Positions 16,366 through 25,787 of a stretch of 64,000 nt of DNA are shown one piece after another. Origin of the DNA: Ferirhizobium litorale (GTDB taxonomy: Bacteria > Pseudomonadota > Alphaproteobacteria > Rhizobiales > Rhizobiaceae); the NCBI GenBank assembly GCA_030028905.1, contig JALDYZ010000012.1:1-64000 (forward strand), written 5' to 3'. The position numbers were made by a program, and so were the translations under genes. A model generated the notes under the pieces. It was not told the origin of the DNA, did not search any database, and saw only the letters and a program-made list of their open reading frames with translations. Each line of letters begins with the position of its first letter. Within the stretch, counting starts at the first letter, position 1.

Positions 16366-17237
16366 TGCTCAAGATCGCCGCCTGCCAGTACGCCATCGAC
16401 CTGATCGAGAGCTGGGAGGATTATGCCCATCATCTGGTGACCCTGTGCCGCGAGGCGAAGGAAGGTGGCGCCGAGCTTCTGCTGTTGCCGGAGTATTCCG
16501 CCATGGTGCTGGCTGGCCAACTCGCCCCGGATGTCCGTTCCGATCTGCACGGTTCGATCGCCGCCATGCAGCCGCTGATCCCGCGCTGGGTCGAGCTTTG
16601 CGAGGAAATCGCCCGCGACCTCCAGATTTACTTCGTGCCAGGCTCCGCACCGGTGAAGGATGCCGACGGGCTCTACCGCAACCGCGCCTGGTTCTTCGGT
16701 CCGAACGGGCTGATCGGAACCCAGGACAAGCTGATGATGACCCGCTTCGAACGCGAGGAGTGGTTCGTCGCCGCCGGACGCGGGGTGAAACTGTTCGAAA
16801 CGCCGATCGGCCGCTTCGGCATCCTCATCTGCTACGACAACGAGTTTCCGATGCTCGCGCGGACGTTGACCGAGCTTGGGGCCGACATGATCCTGGCGCC
16901 GAGCTGTACGGACAAGGAGGCGGGCTACTATCGGGTGCGCATCGGCGCGCAGGCGCGCGCGCTGGAAAACCAGCTCGCCGTCCTCGTGTCACCCACGGTC
17001 GGACTTGCGCCCTGGTCTCCGGCCGTCGACGAGAATGTCGGGCGCGCAGCGCTCTACGTGCCCTCCGACTACGGCATGCCGGCCAGCGGCGTCTTCGCCG
17101 AAAGCGCCGAACTTTCACCGTCGAGCAGCACGTGGCTTTTCGCCGAGATCGATCTTTCGGAAGTGCGCCGCCTGCGCACCGAGGGCCAGGTCGCCACGCA
17201 TCGCGACTGGCCGGAACAGTTCGAACTCGTCCGCTGA
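16365..17237 (+). CDS. Carbon-nitrogen hydrolase (nitrilase superfamily)
   Basis: This 290-residue member of the nitrilase superfamily hydrolyses amides or nitriles with a Glu-Lys-Cys triad. The triad is visible as LLLPEYSAM (Glu near 46), QDKLMMTRFE (Lys near 121) and ILICYDNEFP (Cys near 157). The fourth conserved region, RIGAQARALENQ, follows. Length is normal. It is translationally coupled to the GNAT gene, suggesting acetylation and amide hydrolysis of a related amine substrate. It ends 44 bases before the convergent RND transporter gene. Confidence 0.87.
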   Translation: MLKIAACQYAIDLIESWEDYAHHLVTLCREAKEGGAELLLLPEYSAMVLAGQLAPDVRSDLHGSIAAMQPLIPRWVELCEEIARDLQIYFVPGSAPVKDADGLYRNRAWFFGPNGLIGTQDKLMMTRFEREEWFVAAGRGVKLFETPIGRFGILICYDNEFPMLARTLTELGADMILAPSCTDKEAGYYRVRIGAQARALENQLAVLVSPTVGLAPWSPAVDENVGRAALYVPSDYGMPASGVFAESAELSPSSSTWLFAEIDLSEVRRLRTEGQVATHRDWPEQFELVR

Positions 17238-17281
17238 CAGGACAATCGTGAGGGCCGCCCGGTCCCGCGCGGCCCCTGCCT

Positions 17282-20200
17282 CTATTCGGCGGCTTCGAGT
17301 CGCGTTGCCGTTTCAAGCCGCGTGGCGGCATTCATTTCCTGATGCAGCCGCTTCTCCTCGTCCGCATGCGGCTTGGCGAAGCGTGCGAGCAGCAGGTAGG
17401 CGACCGGCGTGATGTAGAGCGTCACCAGCGTCGCAAACCCAAGACCACCGACGATCACCCAGCCGAGCGCGATGCGCGCCTCGGCGCCCGCGCCCTGTGC
17501 GAGCACGAGCGGCACGCCCCCGAGGATGGTGGCGATCATCGTCATCATCACCGGCCGGAGGCGGAGCGCACAGGCCTTGACGATCGCCTCGCGCACCGGT
17601 TCGCCCTGGTCACGCAACTGATTGGCGAATTCCACAATCAGGATGCCGTTCTTGGCCATCACGCCGACCAGCAGCACAAGCCCGATCTGGCTGTATATAT
17701 TGAGGCTCGATCCGGTGAGGAGCAGCGCAAAGACCGCGCAGGCAAGCCCCAGCGGCACCGTCGACATGATGATCACCGAACTCAGCACGCTCTCGAACTG
17801 TGCGGCCAGCACCAGGAAGATGATGACGATGGCGAAGCCGAAAACCATGGCCATGCTGCTGGAACTGTCGGACAGCGTCGCGGCTTCCGCCAGCGGCAGG
17901 ACGCGGGCGCCGGGCGGCAGCAGCGGCTGGGCCATCGCGGTTACGTCCTGGAGCGCCTGGCCGAGTGCCATGCCATCCTTCAGGCCGACCGTGATCGAGA
18001 CCGCGGCAAGCTGCTCCTCGCGGTCGATCCGCGGGGCGACGGACTTTTCCTGCAGCGAGGCGATCACCGACATCGGCACGATCTTGCCGTCGCCGGTCTT
18101 GAGGAAGATGTTTTCCAGGTCGGTCGGGTCGTCGACCGGCCGCGTCGTCGATGTCAGCATGACCGGATAGGCCTCGCCCGCAACGAATACGTCGACGATC
18201 GAGCGCCCGTCGAGCAGCGATTGCATCGCCGAGGACAGGCCGATGATGTTGATGCCGAGGTCGGAGGCCCGTTCCCGGTCGATGCTCACGGAAAGCTGGG
18301 CCTGGGTCGGTTCCTCGCTCAGCCGCGGCGTATCGTACTTGCCGGTATCTTCGAGCTTCTGGACAAGCTTGAGTGCCGCCTCGGTCAGCGATTCATGATT
18401 GCTGCCGATCAACGCCAGTTGCAGACCGCTGCCGGCGCCGCGGATCCTCAGGCTGTTCGGCTGGATGACGTTGACGCGCAGCGCCGGAACCTTGGCGGTG
18501 GCGACGTTGATGTCGGCCGCGATCTGGTCCTGGCTGCGTTCGCGCTCGCTCCATGGCGCCAGCGTCAAGACCATGAAGCCACTGTTCGACGAGTTGTTCA
18601 TCCCGGCGATCGAAAACACGTTGCGGATCTCGCCGCTGTCGACGAGCGGCTGCAGGTTCTCCTCGACACGACGCAACTGGTCGAGCGTGTAGTCGTAGCT
18701 GACCCCTTGCGGTGCGGTGACGCGCAGCAGGACCAGGGACCGGTCTTCCCGCGGCGTCAATTCGCTGGTGATGCTGTTAAAGGCAATCAGCGCCGCCGCG
18801 GCAAACATCGTGGAGAAGATAATCACCACGACCGGCGCATTCAGACAGGCACGCAGTGTCACGCGGTAGAAGGCTGCGAATTTTTCACCAAACCATGCGG
18901 TCGCGTTGTGCTGTTCGGAAATGTCCTTCGTCAGCATCCGCGAGGCCAGCATCGGGCAGAGCGTCAGCGCGACGAGCGAGGACAGGCCGACCGCAAAGGC
19001 CAGCACGAAACCGAATTCGCGGAACAGCCCGCCCACCTGCCCCGGCAGGAACGACAGCGGAATGAATACCGCCGCCAGGGTTGCCGTCGTGGCGATGACG
19101 GCAAAGAAGACCTCGCGCGTACCCAGCACCGCGGCCGCGCGCGGCCCAAGCCCCTGGCTTCGTCGTCGCACGATGTTTTCGAGGACCACGATGGCGTCGT
19201 CGACCACCAGGCCCGTTGCCAGGACGACCGCCAGCAAGGTCAGGATGTTAATCGAAAAGCCGACAAGGTAAATCGCCGCCAGCGTTCCGATCAGCGCCAC
19301 CGGCATCGAAAGTGCCGGAATGATCGTCGCGCGCCAGTCGCGCAGGAACAAGTAGATGACGCCGATCACGATGACGGCGGAGATGCCAAGGGCGATCTCG
19401 ACCTCGTGGATTGCGCCCTGGATGAACACCGCGTCGTCACTGGTCACCACCACCCGTGTGCCCTCGGGAAGCGTCTCCGACAGTTTCGCGACCGCCGCCT
19501 TGACGCCGTTCGAGATATCGAGCGTGTTGGACTGGGCCTGGCGGATCACGCCGAGGCCGATGCCGGCAACGCCGTTGGAGCGCAGCGCCGTCGTTCCGTC
19601 CCTGGGCCCAAGCGTGATGGTTGCGACGTCGCCGAGGCGAACACGATCGCCGATGATAAGGTTGGCGAAATCCTCCGGCGTCTGCAGGCTGGCGGTCGCC
19701 CGTACGACGATATCCTGCGTCTTGCTGGTCAAGGACCCTGCCGGCATGTCGAGCGCCACGCTCGCCAACGCCGTTCCGAGGTCGGCAATCGTCATGGAGC
19801 GGCTGGCAAGCGCCGCCTGGTCGACATCGACCCGGAAGACCTTCTCCTGGTCACCATAGGACACGACGTCGGCGACGCCCTCGACCGAGGCAAGCCGGTC
19901 AATGATCTCGTTGTCGACCAGAAGGGTAAGATCGTCCATGCCGAGGCGGCTGGAGGTGACGGCAAGGCGCATGATCGGCTGCGCGTCGGCGTCGGCCTTG
20001 ACGATCTGCGGCTCGTCGGCGTCGTCGGGCATGTTGTTGGCAACCCGCCCGATGGCGTCACGCACGTCATTGGCGGCAACCGACAGATCGGTCGAATCCG
20101 AGAATTCGAGCGTCACGCGGCTGGAACCGAATTGCGAACTCGACGAGATCGCCTTCAATCCGCTCACTCGGGCGACCGCGCCTTCGATGACCTGGGTCAG

Positions 20201-20431
20201 TTCCTGGTCGACCGTCTGCGGCGAGGCCCCTTCGAATGTCGTGCGGACAGAGATGATCGGCCGGTCGGTATCCGGCAGTTCGCGCACCTCGATGCCGAAG
20301 AACGCCGCCAGGCCGGCAACTACGATCAAGACGTTCAGGACGGCGGCAAGGATCGGCCGGCGCACGAACAGCGCGGTAAATGCATCCTTGCCGCCCTGGC
20401 TAGACGTGCCGATGCGTTCCGGGCCGCTCAC
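17282..20431 (-). CDS. RND efflux transporter, inner membrane permease
   Basis: This 1049-residue RND permease is the proton-driven pump of a tripartite exporter. TM1 (about 27-46) is followed by the first large periplasmic loop, TM2-TM6 (about 340-530), a second loop and TM8-TM12 (about 870-1035). TM4 carries GLVVDDAIVVLENI with the paired Asp of the proton relay seen in AcrB. The R(R/P)PILA start and the LFREFGFVLA and LSSLVALTLCPM blocks are typical of the AcrB/MexF-like drug exporters. It overlaps the adaptor gene by four bases. No outer membrane channel gene is nearby, so it probably uses a TolC-like protein encoded elsewhere. Confidence 0.95.
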   Translation of the reverse strand: MSGPERIGTSSQGGKDAFTALFVRRPILAAVLNVLIVVAGLAAFFGIEVRELPDTDRPIISVRTTFEGASPQTVDQELTQVIEGAVARVSGLKAISSSSQFGSSRVTLEFSDSTDLSVAANDVRDAIGRVANNMPDDADEPQIVKADADAQPIMRLAVTSSRLGMDDLTLLVDNEIIDRLASVEGVADVVSYGDQEKVFRVDVDQAALASRSMTIADLGTALASVALDMPAGSLTSKTQDIVVRATASLQTPEDFANLIIGDRVRLGDVATITLGPRDGTTALRSNGVAGIGLGVIRQAQSNTLDISNGVKAAVAKLSETLPEGTRVVVTSDDAVFIQGAIHEVEIALGISAVIVIGVIYLFLRDWRATIIPALSMPVALIGTLAAIYLVGFSINILTLLAVVLATGLVVDDAIVVLENIVRRRSQGLGPRAAAVLGTREVFFAVIATTATLAAVFIPLSFLPGQVGGLFREFGFVLAFAVGLSSLVALTLCPMLASRMLTKDISEQHNATAWFGEKFAAFYRVTLRACLNAPVVVIIFSTMFAAAALIAFNSITSELTPREDRSLVLLRVTAPQGVSYDYTLDQLRRVEENLQPLVDSGEIRNVFSIAGMNNSSNSGFMVLTLAPWSERERSQDQIAADINVATAKVPALRVNVIQPNSLRIRGAGSGLQLALIGSNHESLTEAALKLVQKLEDTGKYDTPRLSEEPTQAQLSVSIDRERASDLGINIIGLSSAMQSLLDGRSIVDVFVAGEAYPVMLTSTTRPVDDPTDLENIFLKTGDGKIVPMSVIASLQEKSVAPRIDREEQLAAVSITVGLKDGMALGQALQDVTAMAQPLLPPGARVLPLAEAATLSDSSSSMAMVFGFAIVIIFLVLAAQFESVLSSVIIMSTVPLGLACAVFALLLTGSSLNIYSQIGLVLLVGVMAKNGILIVEFANQLRDQGEPVREAIVKACALRLRPVMMTMIATILGGVPLVLAQGAGAEARIALGWVIVGGLGFATLVTLYITPVAYLLLARFAKPHADEEKRLHQEMNAATRLETATRLEAAE

Positions 20432-21600
20432 GACGTGGTCCCCGCGGGTTCGTGGGGAGCGGTTTCTGGGTGGCCAGCCGTGCGAACGACCAAACCATCA
20501 CGCAGTCTCAAAAGTCCTTCGGTGACGATGTGATCGCCTTCGGCGATGTCGGCCTTGACGAGCACGGCGTCAGGATTTCTCTGGATGATCCGGACCCGGA
20601 CCTTCTCCGCCTTTCCGTCCTTGATGCGCCAGACATAGGAGCCGACGGCATCCCACTGAACGGACAAAGGATCGACCGCCGGGAAGCTTTCGCCGCTGAA
20701 TTTTACCGATACCGAGAACGACATTCCAGCGCGCAGTTCGTCGTTTTCGTTCGGGATGCGTGCCCTGATCCGCAAGGTGCGGCTGGCCGGATCGATACGG
20801 TTGTCGACCGACTCGACCACACCTGTGTAAACCTCTCCAGGCCGCGCCACCGCGGTCGCCTCTATCGGCATCCCCGGTACGATCTGGTTGGTGAAGCGTT
20901 CAGGCGCCCAGAAATCCACCAGGATCTCGCTACGGTCGTCGATGGTGACGACGTCGGTCTGCGTGGTGACGTTGTCGCCGATATTGACCGCGACAATGCC
21001 GACGATGCCGTCGATAGGCGCGACGATATCACGCCGCTTGAGATTGAATTCCGCCGTCTGCAATTCGAGCCGGGCACTCTCCTCGGCGATCTCCGCGTCG
21101 AACACGTCCATGCGCGAAACCGTCGACTTGATGTTCTGGTAGAGTTGCGATTTTTCCAGCGCGCTCTTCAGCGCGACCTGCGCCTGGTCGCGGGCAATGA
21201 TCTGTTCGTCGTCGTCGAGGCGCGCAAGCACCTGGCCCTTCGCCACATGATCCCCGGACTTGATATGGATGACGTCGATGGTTCCTGTCGACTGCGGCAT
21301 GACCACGACGGACTGGATCGCCTCGCCGCTGCCGATCGCATTCAACCGGTCGTTGACGACGGCGGTCTGAGCCGAACTGAGCACGACGAGCGGCGCAACC
21401 GGGCCGCCTCGCCCCTGCCCGCCACCCGCCTGTTCGGCGCCACCGCCGGCCGCAGCCGGACCGGCAACCGCATCGATCATGGATTGAGGAATACCGATTC
21501 CCGCAAGGGTCGCATCCGCGCCGGGGACGAACCGCACCACCACGGCCGATCCTGCGAGCAGGATCGCCGCCCCAAACGCCAATTGCTTCCAAACCCTCAT
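20428..21600 (-). CDS. RND efflux periplasmic adaptor (membrane fusion protein)
   Basis: This 390-residue HlyD/AcrA-type adaptor is anchored by an N-terminal helix (MRVWKQLAFGAAILLAGSAVV). A Gly-rich stretch near residues 55-70 precedes the lipoyl half-motifs (GTIDVIHIKSGDHVAKGQVLARLDDD with its partner RRDIVAPIDGIVGIVAVNIGDNV). An alpha-helical hairpin lies between them, and beta-barrel and membrane-proximal domains follow. Only pieces of these motifs need be read to place it in the family. The ATG at 21600 has CGGAGAA upstream; a longer frame exists but lacks an RBS. It is the first gene of the two-gene operon, and a pair of inverted repeats upstream may be its operator. Confidence 0.9.
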   Translation of the reverse strand: MRVWKQLAFGAAILLAGSAVVVRFVPGADATLAGIGIPQSMIDAVAGPAAAGGGAEQAGGGQGRGGPVAPLVVLSSAQTAVVNDRLNAIGSGEAIQSVVVMPQSTGTIDVIHIKSGDHVAKGQVLARLDDDEQIIARDQAQVALKSALEKSQLYQNIKSTVSRMDVFDAEIAEESARLELQTAEFNLKRRDIVAPIDGIVGIVAVNIGDNVTTQTDVVTIDDRSEILVDFWAPERFTNQIVPGMPIEATAVARPGEVYTGVVESVDNRIDPASRTLRIRARIPNENDELRAGMSFSVSVKFSGESFPAVDPLSVQWDAVGSYVWRIKDGKAEKVRVRIIQRNPDAVLVKADIAEGDHIVTEGLLRLRDGLVVRTAGHPETAPHEPAGTTS

Positions 21601-21678
21601 GTATTTCTCCGGAATATCGCCTGCTGTCGGGCCAGCCCGCCTCTGCAACGCCAGCGCGATCACAATGCACTGGAACTA

Positions 21679-21733
21679 TGTCATTTGTATTTGACAGGCA
21701 AGTTCAAGGCGCCGGCATTACAGCATTGTAATG
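21679..21733. promoter_or_regulatory. Two inverted repeats upstream of the RND operon
   Basis: TGTCATTTGTATTTGACA (21679-21696, arms TGTCA/TGACA) and CATTACAGCATTGTAATG (21716-21733, 7-bp arms CATTACA/TGTAATG) lie 80-135 bases upstream of the adaptor start. Their size suits a TetR-type dimer. No regulator gene is adjacent, so any repressor is encoded elsewhere. The 190 bases from here to uvrD hold no other gene. Confidence 0.4.
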
Positions 21734-21925
21734 TAAGGAGACGATCCGCGATATAGGCGTGCGAATTCCGGCGGGGCGATTGCGGTTCGGGCGGCGGCTG
21801 TGGTGGACACCTTTGCGTGAAGTCACGCGTCCCGAGGTTGCCTGGGCGTGCCTTTCAGCGGCAGACGGAATGAAAGCAGAACGTCGGTTCTGGCCTTTCC
21901 CTCCCGAATCACTACATTACGCGCC

Positions 21926-24385
21926 ATGACCAGTGGTTTTGACGATATTCCCTTCTTCGACGAGGAGCCCGCGCCGCGCAAACCTGCGCCGGCCGCAGCC
22001 GCTGGCGGAATCGCCGCCCGCGCCATGGCGGCCCGTGACGCGTCCCGCGCGCCCGACTATCTGGCGGGCCTCAACCCGGAACAGCGCGAAGCGGTCGAAA
22101 GCCTCGACGGCCCGGTCTTGGTGCTCGCCGGCGCCGGTACTGGCAAGACGCGCGTCCTGACCACCCGCATCGCCCATATCCTCGCCACCGGCCGCGCCTA
22201 TCCGAGCCAGATCCTTGCGGTGACCTTCACCAACAAGGCGGCGCGCGAGATGAAGGAACGCATCGCGCTGCTCGTCGGCGGCGCCGTCGAGGGCATGCCC
22301 TGGCTCGGCACGTTCCATTCGATCGGCGTCAGGCTGCTGCGCCGCCACGCCGAACTCGTCGGCCTGTCCTCCGATTTCACCATCCTCGACACCGACGACG
22401 TCATCCGCCTGATTAAGCAACTGATCCAGGCGGAGGGGCTGGACGATAAGCGCTGGCCGGCCCGCACCTTCGCCGGCATGATCGACAACTGGAAGAACAA
22501 GGGTCTCGACCCGGCGCAGATCCCCGAGGGCGATGCGCGCGCCTTCGCTAACGGAAAAGGGCGTGAACTCTACGTAGCCTACCAGAACCGGCTGAAGACG
22601 CTGAACGCTTGCGATTTCGGCGATCTGCTGCTGCACCCCATCCGCATGTTCCGCGCCAACCCGGACATCCTCAAGGAGTACCACGAAAAATTCCGCTACA
22701 TCCTCGTCGACGAATACCAGGACACCAACACCGCCCAGTACATGTGGCTGAGGCTCCTGGCGCAGCGGCCGAAGGGCGTTCCACAGAACGTCTGCTGCGT
22801 CGGCGACGACGACCAGTCGATCTATGGCTGGCGCGGCGCGGAAGTCGACAACATCCTGCGTTTCGAGAAGGATTTCCCGGGCGCCAAGGTCATCAAGCTC
22901 GAGCGCAACTACCGCTCGACCGAGCATATCCTCGGCGCGGCCGGACACCTGATCGCCCATAACGAGGGCCGCCTGGGCAAGACGCTGTTCACCGATCGCT
23001 CCGATCCCGACGACGACAAGGTCATCGTCCACGCCGCCTGGGATTCGGAGGAGGAAGCCCGCGCCGTCGGCGAGGAGATCGAGCAGCTGCAGCGCAACCA
23101 GCACAATCTCAACGACATGGCAATCCTGGTGCGCGCCTCCTTCCAGATGCGCGAATTCGAAGACCGCTTCGTCACGCTCGGTCTCAACTACCGCGTCATC
23201 GGCGGTCCGCGCTTCTATGAGCGCCTCGAGATCCGCGACGCCATGGCCTATTTCCGGCTGATCTGCCAGCCGGCAGACGATCTCGCCTTCGAGCGCATCA
23301 TCAACACGCCGAAGCGCGGCCTCGGCGACACCACGGTGCGCACGCTCCATGACTATGCCCGCGCCCGCGAGGTGCCCATGTTGGCCGCCGCCGCCGAGAT
23401 CATCGAGACGGACGAGCTGAAGAACAAGGCACGCAAATCGCTTTTCGACGTCGTCACCGATTTCCGCCGCTGGCAGTCGCTGCTCGAAAACACGCCGCAC
23501 ACCGAACTCGCCGAACAGGTGCTCGACGAGAGCGGCTACACGGCGATGTGGCAAAACGACAAGTCTGCCGAAGCGCCCGGAAGGCTGGAAAACCTCAAGG
23601 AGCTGATCCGCTCGATGGAGGCTTTCGAGAGCATGCGCGGCTTCCTCGAGCACGTGTCTCTCGTCATGGATGCCGAGCAGAACGAGGACCTGGATGCCGT
23701 CTCGATCATGACGTTGCATTCGGCCAAGGGCCTGGAGTTCGAAACGGTGTTCCTGCCCGGCTGGGAGGAAGGGCTCTTCCCGCACCAGCGCGCCCTCGAC
23801 GAGGGCGGCCGTGCCGCCCTGGAGGAAGAACGCCGCCTCGCCTATGTCGGCATCACCCGCGCCAAGCGCCGCTGCCATATCTGGTTCGTCTCCAACCGCC
23901 GCATCCACGGCCTCTGGCAGTCGACCCTGCCCTCGCGTTTCCTCGACGAGTTGCCGCCCGGCCATGTCGACGTTGCCGAGACCGAGCAGTCCTATGGCGG
24001 CTACGGACGCGGCGGCTATGGCCAGTCACGCTTCGACAACGCCGATCCCTTCTCCAACACCTATTCGACGCCCGGCTGGAAGCGTGCCCAGCAGCACCGC
24101 TCCGATGCCACGCGCGACAATTGGGGAACCCGCTCCGGCCATGCGGTCGAGCGGATCGGCTATGGCGAAAGCGGTCCCAAGGGCCGCACCATCGACGGCG
24201 AGCTCGTCGCCCGCTCGACCAGCGCCGAGCCGTCGCGCTTTGCCGTCGGCGACCGGGTGTTCCACATCAAGTTCGGCAACGGCAATATCGCCTCGATCGA
24301 GGGCAACAAGCTGACGATCGACTTCGACCGCGCCGGGCAGAAGCGGGTTTTGGACGGATTTGTCGAGAAGGCGAAGTTAACCTGA
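21926..24385 (+). CDS. uvrD: ATP-dependent DNA helicase UvrD/PcrA
   Basis: This 819-residue superfamily 1A helicase unwinds DNA 3'-5' in nucleotide excision and mismatch repair. Visible motifs are GLNPEQREAV (Q motif), AGAGTGKTRVL (Walker A, near 60), VTFTNKAAREMKER (Ia), VDEYQDTNTAQY (Walker B), GDDDQSIYGWRGA (III), LERNYRS (IV), MTLHSAKGLEFETVF (V) and RLAYVGITRAKR (VI). A Gly/Tyr-rich linker (YGGYGRGGYGQ) leads to the C-terminal Tudor-like RNA-polymerase-interaction domain (VFHIKFGNGNIASIEGNKLTIDFD). The ATG at 21926 begins MTSGFDDIPFFDEE, the usual rhizobial start; the upstream extension lacks an RBS. Confidence 0.96.
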   Translation: MTSGFDDIPFFDEEPAPRKPAPAAAAGGIAARAMAARDASRAPDYLAGLNPEQREAVESLDGPVLVLAGAGTGKTRVLTTRIAHILATGRAYPSQILAVTFTNKAAREMKERIALLVGGAVEGMPWLGTFHSIGVRLLRRHAELVGLSSDFTILDTDDVIRLIKQLIQAEGLDDKRWPARTFAGMIDNWKNKGLDPAQIPEGDARAFANGKGRELYVAYQNRLKTLNACDFGDLLLHPIRMFRANPDILKEYHEKFRYILVDEYQDTNTAQYMWLRLLAQRPKGVPQNVCCVGDDDQSIYGWRGAEVDNILRFEKDFPGAKVIKLERNYRSTEHILGAAGHLIAHNEGRLGKTLFTDRSDPDDDKVIVHAAWDSEEEARAVGEEIEQLQRNQHNLNDMAILVRASFQMREFEDRFVTLGLNYRVIGGPRFYERLEIRDAMAYFRLICQPADDLAFERIINTPKRGLGDTTVRTLHDYARAREVPMLAAAAEIIETDELKNKARKSLFDVVTDFRRWQSLLENTPHTELAEQVLDESGYTAMWQNDKSAEAPGRLENLKELIRSMEAFESMRGFLEHVSLVMDAEQNEDLDAVSIMTLHSAKGLEFETVFLPGWEEGLFPHQRALDEGGRAALEEERRLAYVGITRAKRRCHIWFVSNRRIHGLWQSTLPSRFLDELPPGHVDVAETEQSYGGYGRGGYGQSRFDNADPFSNTYSTPGWKRAQQHRSDATRDNWGTRSGHAVERIGYGESGPKGRTIDGELVARSTSAEPSRFAVGDRVFHIKFGNGNIASIEGNKLTIDFDRAGQKRVLDGFVEKAKLT

Positions 24386-24516
24386 ACTGACGGCCCGAGG
24401 CATCGACCTACCTGATGTACCCTATTGTTTTAGTATTTGTTCATGTATCATCTTTGCTCAGCGTATCCTTCGTAGAGTAACGATTCGCGGGACTACTTTT
24501 CCCGGGGAGAATGGTC

Positions 24517-24915
24517 ATGAGGGCAGCAGTCATCTCATTGACAATGCTTGCTTGCATGTCGATCGCGGGCGCAGCTCTCGCGATTGACCTGCCGCCCACG
24601 GCCAAGAAGGCCTCAATCCTCGAATTCAAGGCACTTGCCGATGCAAAGAAAGTGAAGGTCGAAATCTTCGACCTTGGAACGCCGGTCTCAGCAGACCTTG
24701 TGTGGAACTGGAAGAAGAAATCCATCACAGGAAAAGCCGACGTGAATGGCAAGACGATCAACGTAAACGCAAGGCTTTCTTTCAAGGGAGAGCAGGCGTG
24801 CGCGACCAACAAGGGCGAAAAGCCGACGTGCCATTTCATCTACATCGATGGCAACAAGTTCTACGAAGTTCGCGATGACATGCAGGTCCATGCGGTATCG
24901 ACCGTCGCACAATAG
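24517..24915 (+). CDS. Small secreted protein of unknown function
   Basis: This 132-residue protein has a clear signal peptide (MRAAVISLTMLACMSIAG, cleavage after ALA near 24). The mature part is short, basic and beta-rich, with WNWKKKSITGKADVNGK and two cysteines about 11 residues apart (EQACATNK, PTCHFIYIDG) that could form a disulfide in the periplasm. The end reads YEVRDDMQVHAVST. It resembles small rhizobial secreted proteins, perhaps DUF995-like, but I am not sure of the family. ATG 24517 is preferred over 24511 because GGGGAG is properly spaced. Of the gap from uvrD (24386-24516) only this RBS is recognisable. Confidence 0.65.
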   Translation: MRAAVISLTMLACMSIAGAALAIDLPPTAKKASILEFKALADAKKVKVEIFDLGTPVSADLVWNWKKKSITGKADVNGKTINVNARLSFKGEQACATNKGEKPTCHFIYIDGNKFYEVRDDMQVHAVSTVAQ

Positions 24916-24941
24916 TCGTCCAATTGGCCGGCCTGACACGT

Positions 24942-25679
24942 TCACTTTTCAGCCCCACCTCGCGCGGCATCCCGGTCTGTGTCCCGCTTTGGCTGGTCGA
25001 CGGTCGCCGGCGGTTCGTGAAGTTTCAGTTGGCTGACGATGCGGCCGATCAGGACCGCGATGTAGAGGGTGCCGGCTGCCGCTTCGAACCCGGCGGAGAT
25101 CTGGGCATGTGGCCGCAACGGCACGATATCGCCGAAGCCGACCGTGGTAAGCGTGCTGAGACTGAAATACAGGAGCGATGTGCTGGGCAGTTCGCCGGCG
25201 GGAAGATTGAACGAGCCCGGATACCACACATCGAGCCGGCGATAGAGCTGCATCCACATGACACCGATCAGGAGATAGCCGAAGATCGCACCGATCAGCC
25301 CGTCATAGGTCCGCTCATGGTGGACGACGAGCTGCGCAAAGGTCATGACGAGGACGATCAATATGATGACCAGCATCAGTCCGGCGATCGCGCCCGCATA
25401 CATGGCGTCCGGATCGCCGCCCAGGACATCGAAGACCTCGAGCACGAACGCGAGCGACAGCAGCCCGAAGGTGGCATGCTTGATCCACGGCCGTGCACGC
25501 CCCATGTAGATCGCGCCGACGAGAACGATGTTGTAGAGCGTAAAGCTCGCCAGATCGCCGGCGGGAGAATGGGGCCAGTAGGGCTGGAGCAGGAAGCTTC
25601 CGATCAGCAGTGCCAGCAGCAGGCTCCAGCGCCAGCGGCCGAGCAGGTGAAAATAGGCGTTGAAGATCGGCATACCCAT
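24942..25679 (-). CDS. Two-pore-type potassium channel protein (ion channel family)
   Basis: This 245-residue membrane protein has about six helices. The final pore unit is TSLLYFSLSTLTTVGFGDIV, which contains the K+ selectivity filter TVGFGD, followed by the last helix AAAGTLYIAVLIGRIVSQL and a short hydrophilic tail. It lacks a visible regulatory RCK domain. It probably conducts K+ across the inner membrane. It converges on the secreted protein gene (26 bases apart) and is separately transcribed. The start may be ATG 25679 or 25673. Confidence 0.82.
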   Translation of the reverse strand: MGMPIFNAYFHLLGRWRWSLLLALLIGSFLLQPYWPHSPAGDLASFTLYNIVLVGAIYMGRARPWIKHATFGLLSLAFVLEVFDVLGGDPDAMYAGAIAGLMLVIILIVLVMTFAQLVVHHERTYDGLIGAIFGYLLIGVMWMQLYRRLDVWYPGSFNLPAGELPSTSLLYFSLSTLTTVGFGDIVPLRPHAQISAGFEAAAGTLYIAVLIGRIVSQLKLHEPPATVDQPKRDTDRDAARGGAEK

Positions 25680-25787
25680 TCGTCCGCCCTCGCAATCCGG
25701 CTCGCTGGCGGCATTCTTGGGCGAAACCCCGCATCAAGGCAAGCGATGCCGGACAGTTCCCCGCATGCCCCGGCTCGGTCGAGCGCT

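Noticed and set aside
17342-20533. A 1063-codon plus-strand frame opposite the RND permease
   Set aside because: Its composition is an Arg/His/Asp-rich shadow; the minus strand encodes a full RND pump with all family motifs.
21917-23965. Long minus-strand frame opposite uvrD
   Set aside because: No domain is visible and uvrD on the plus strand has all seven helicase motifs.
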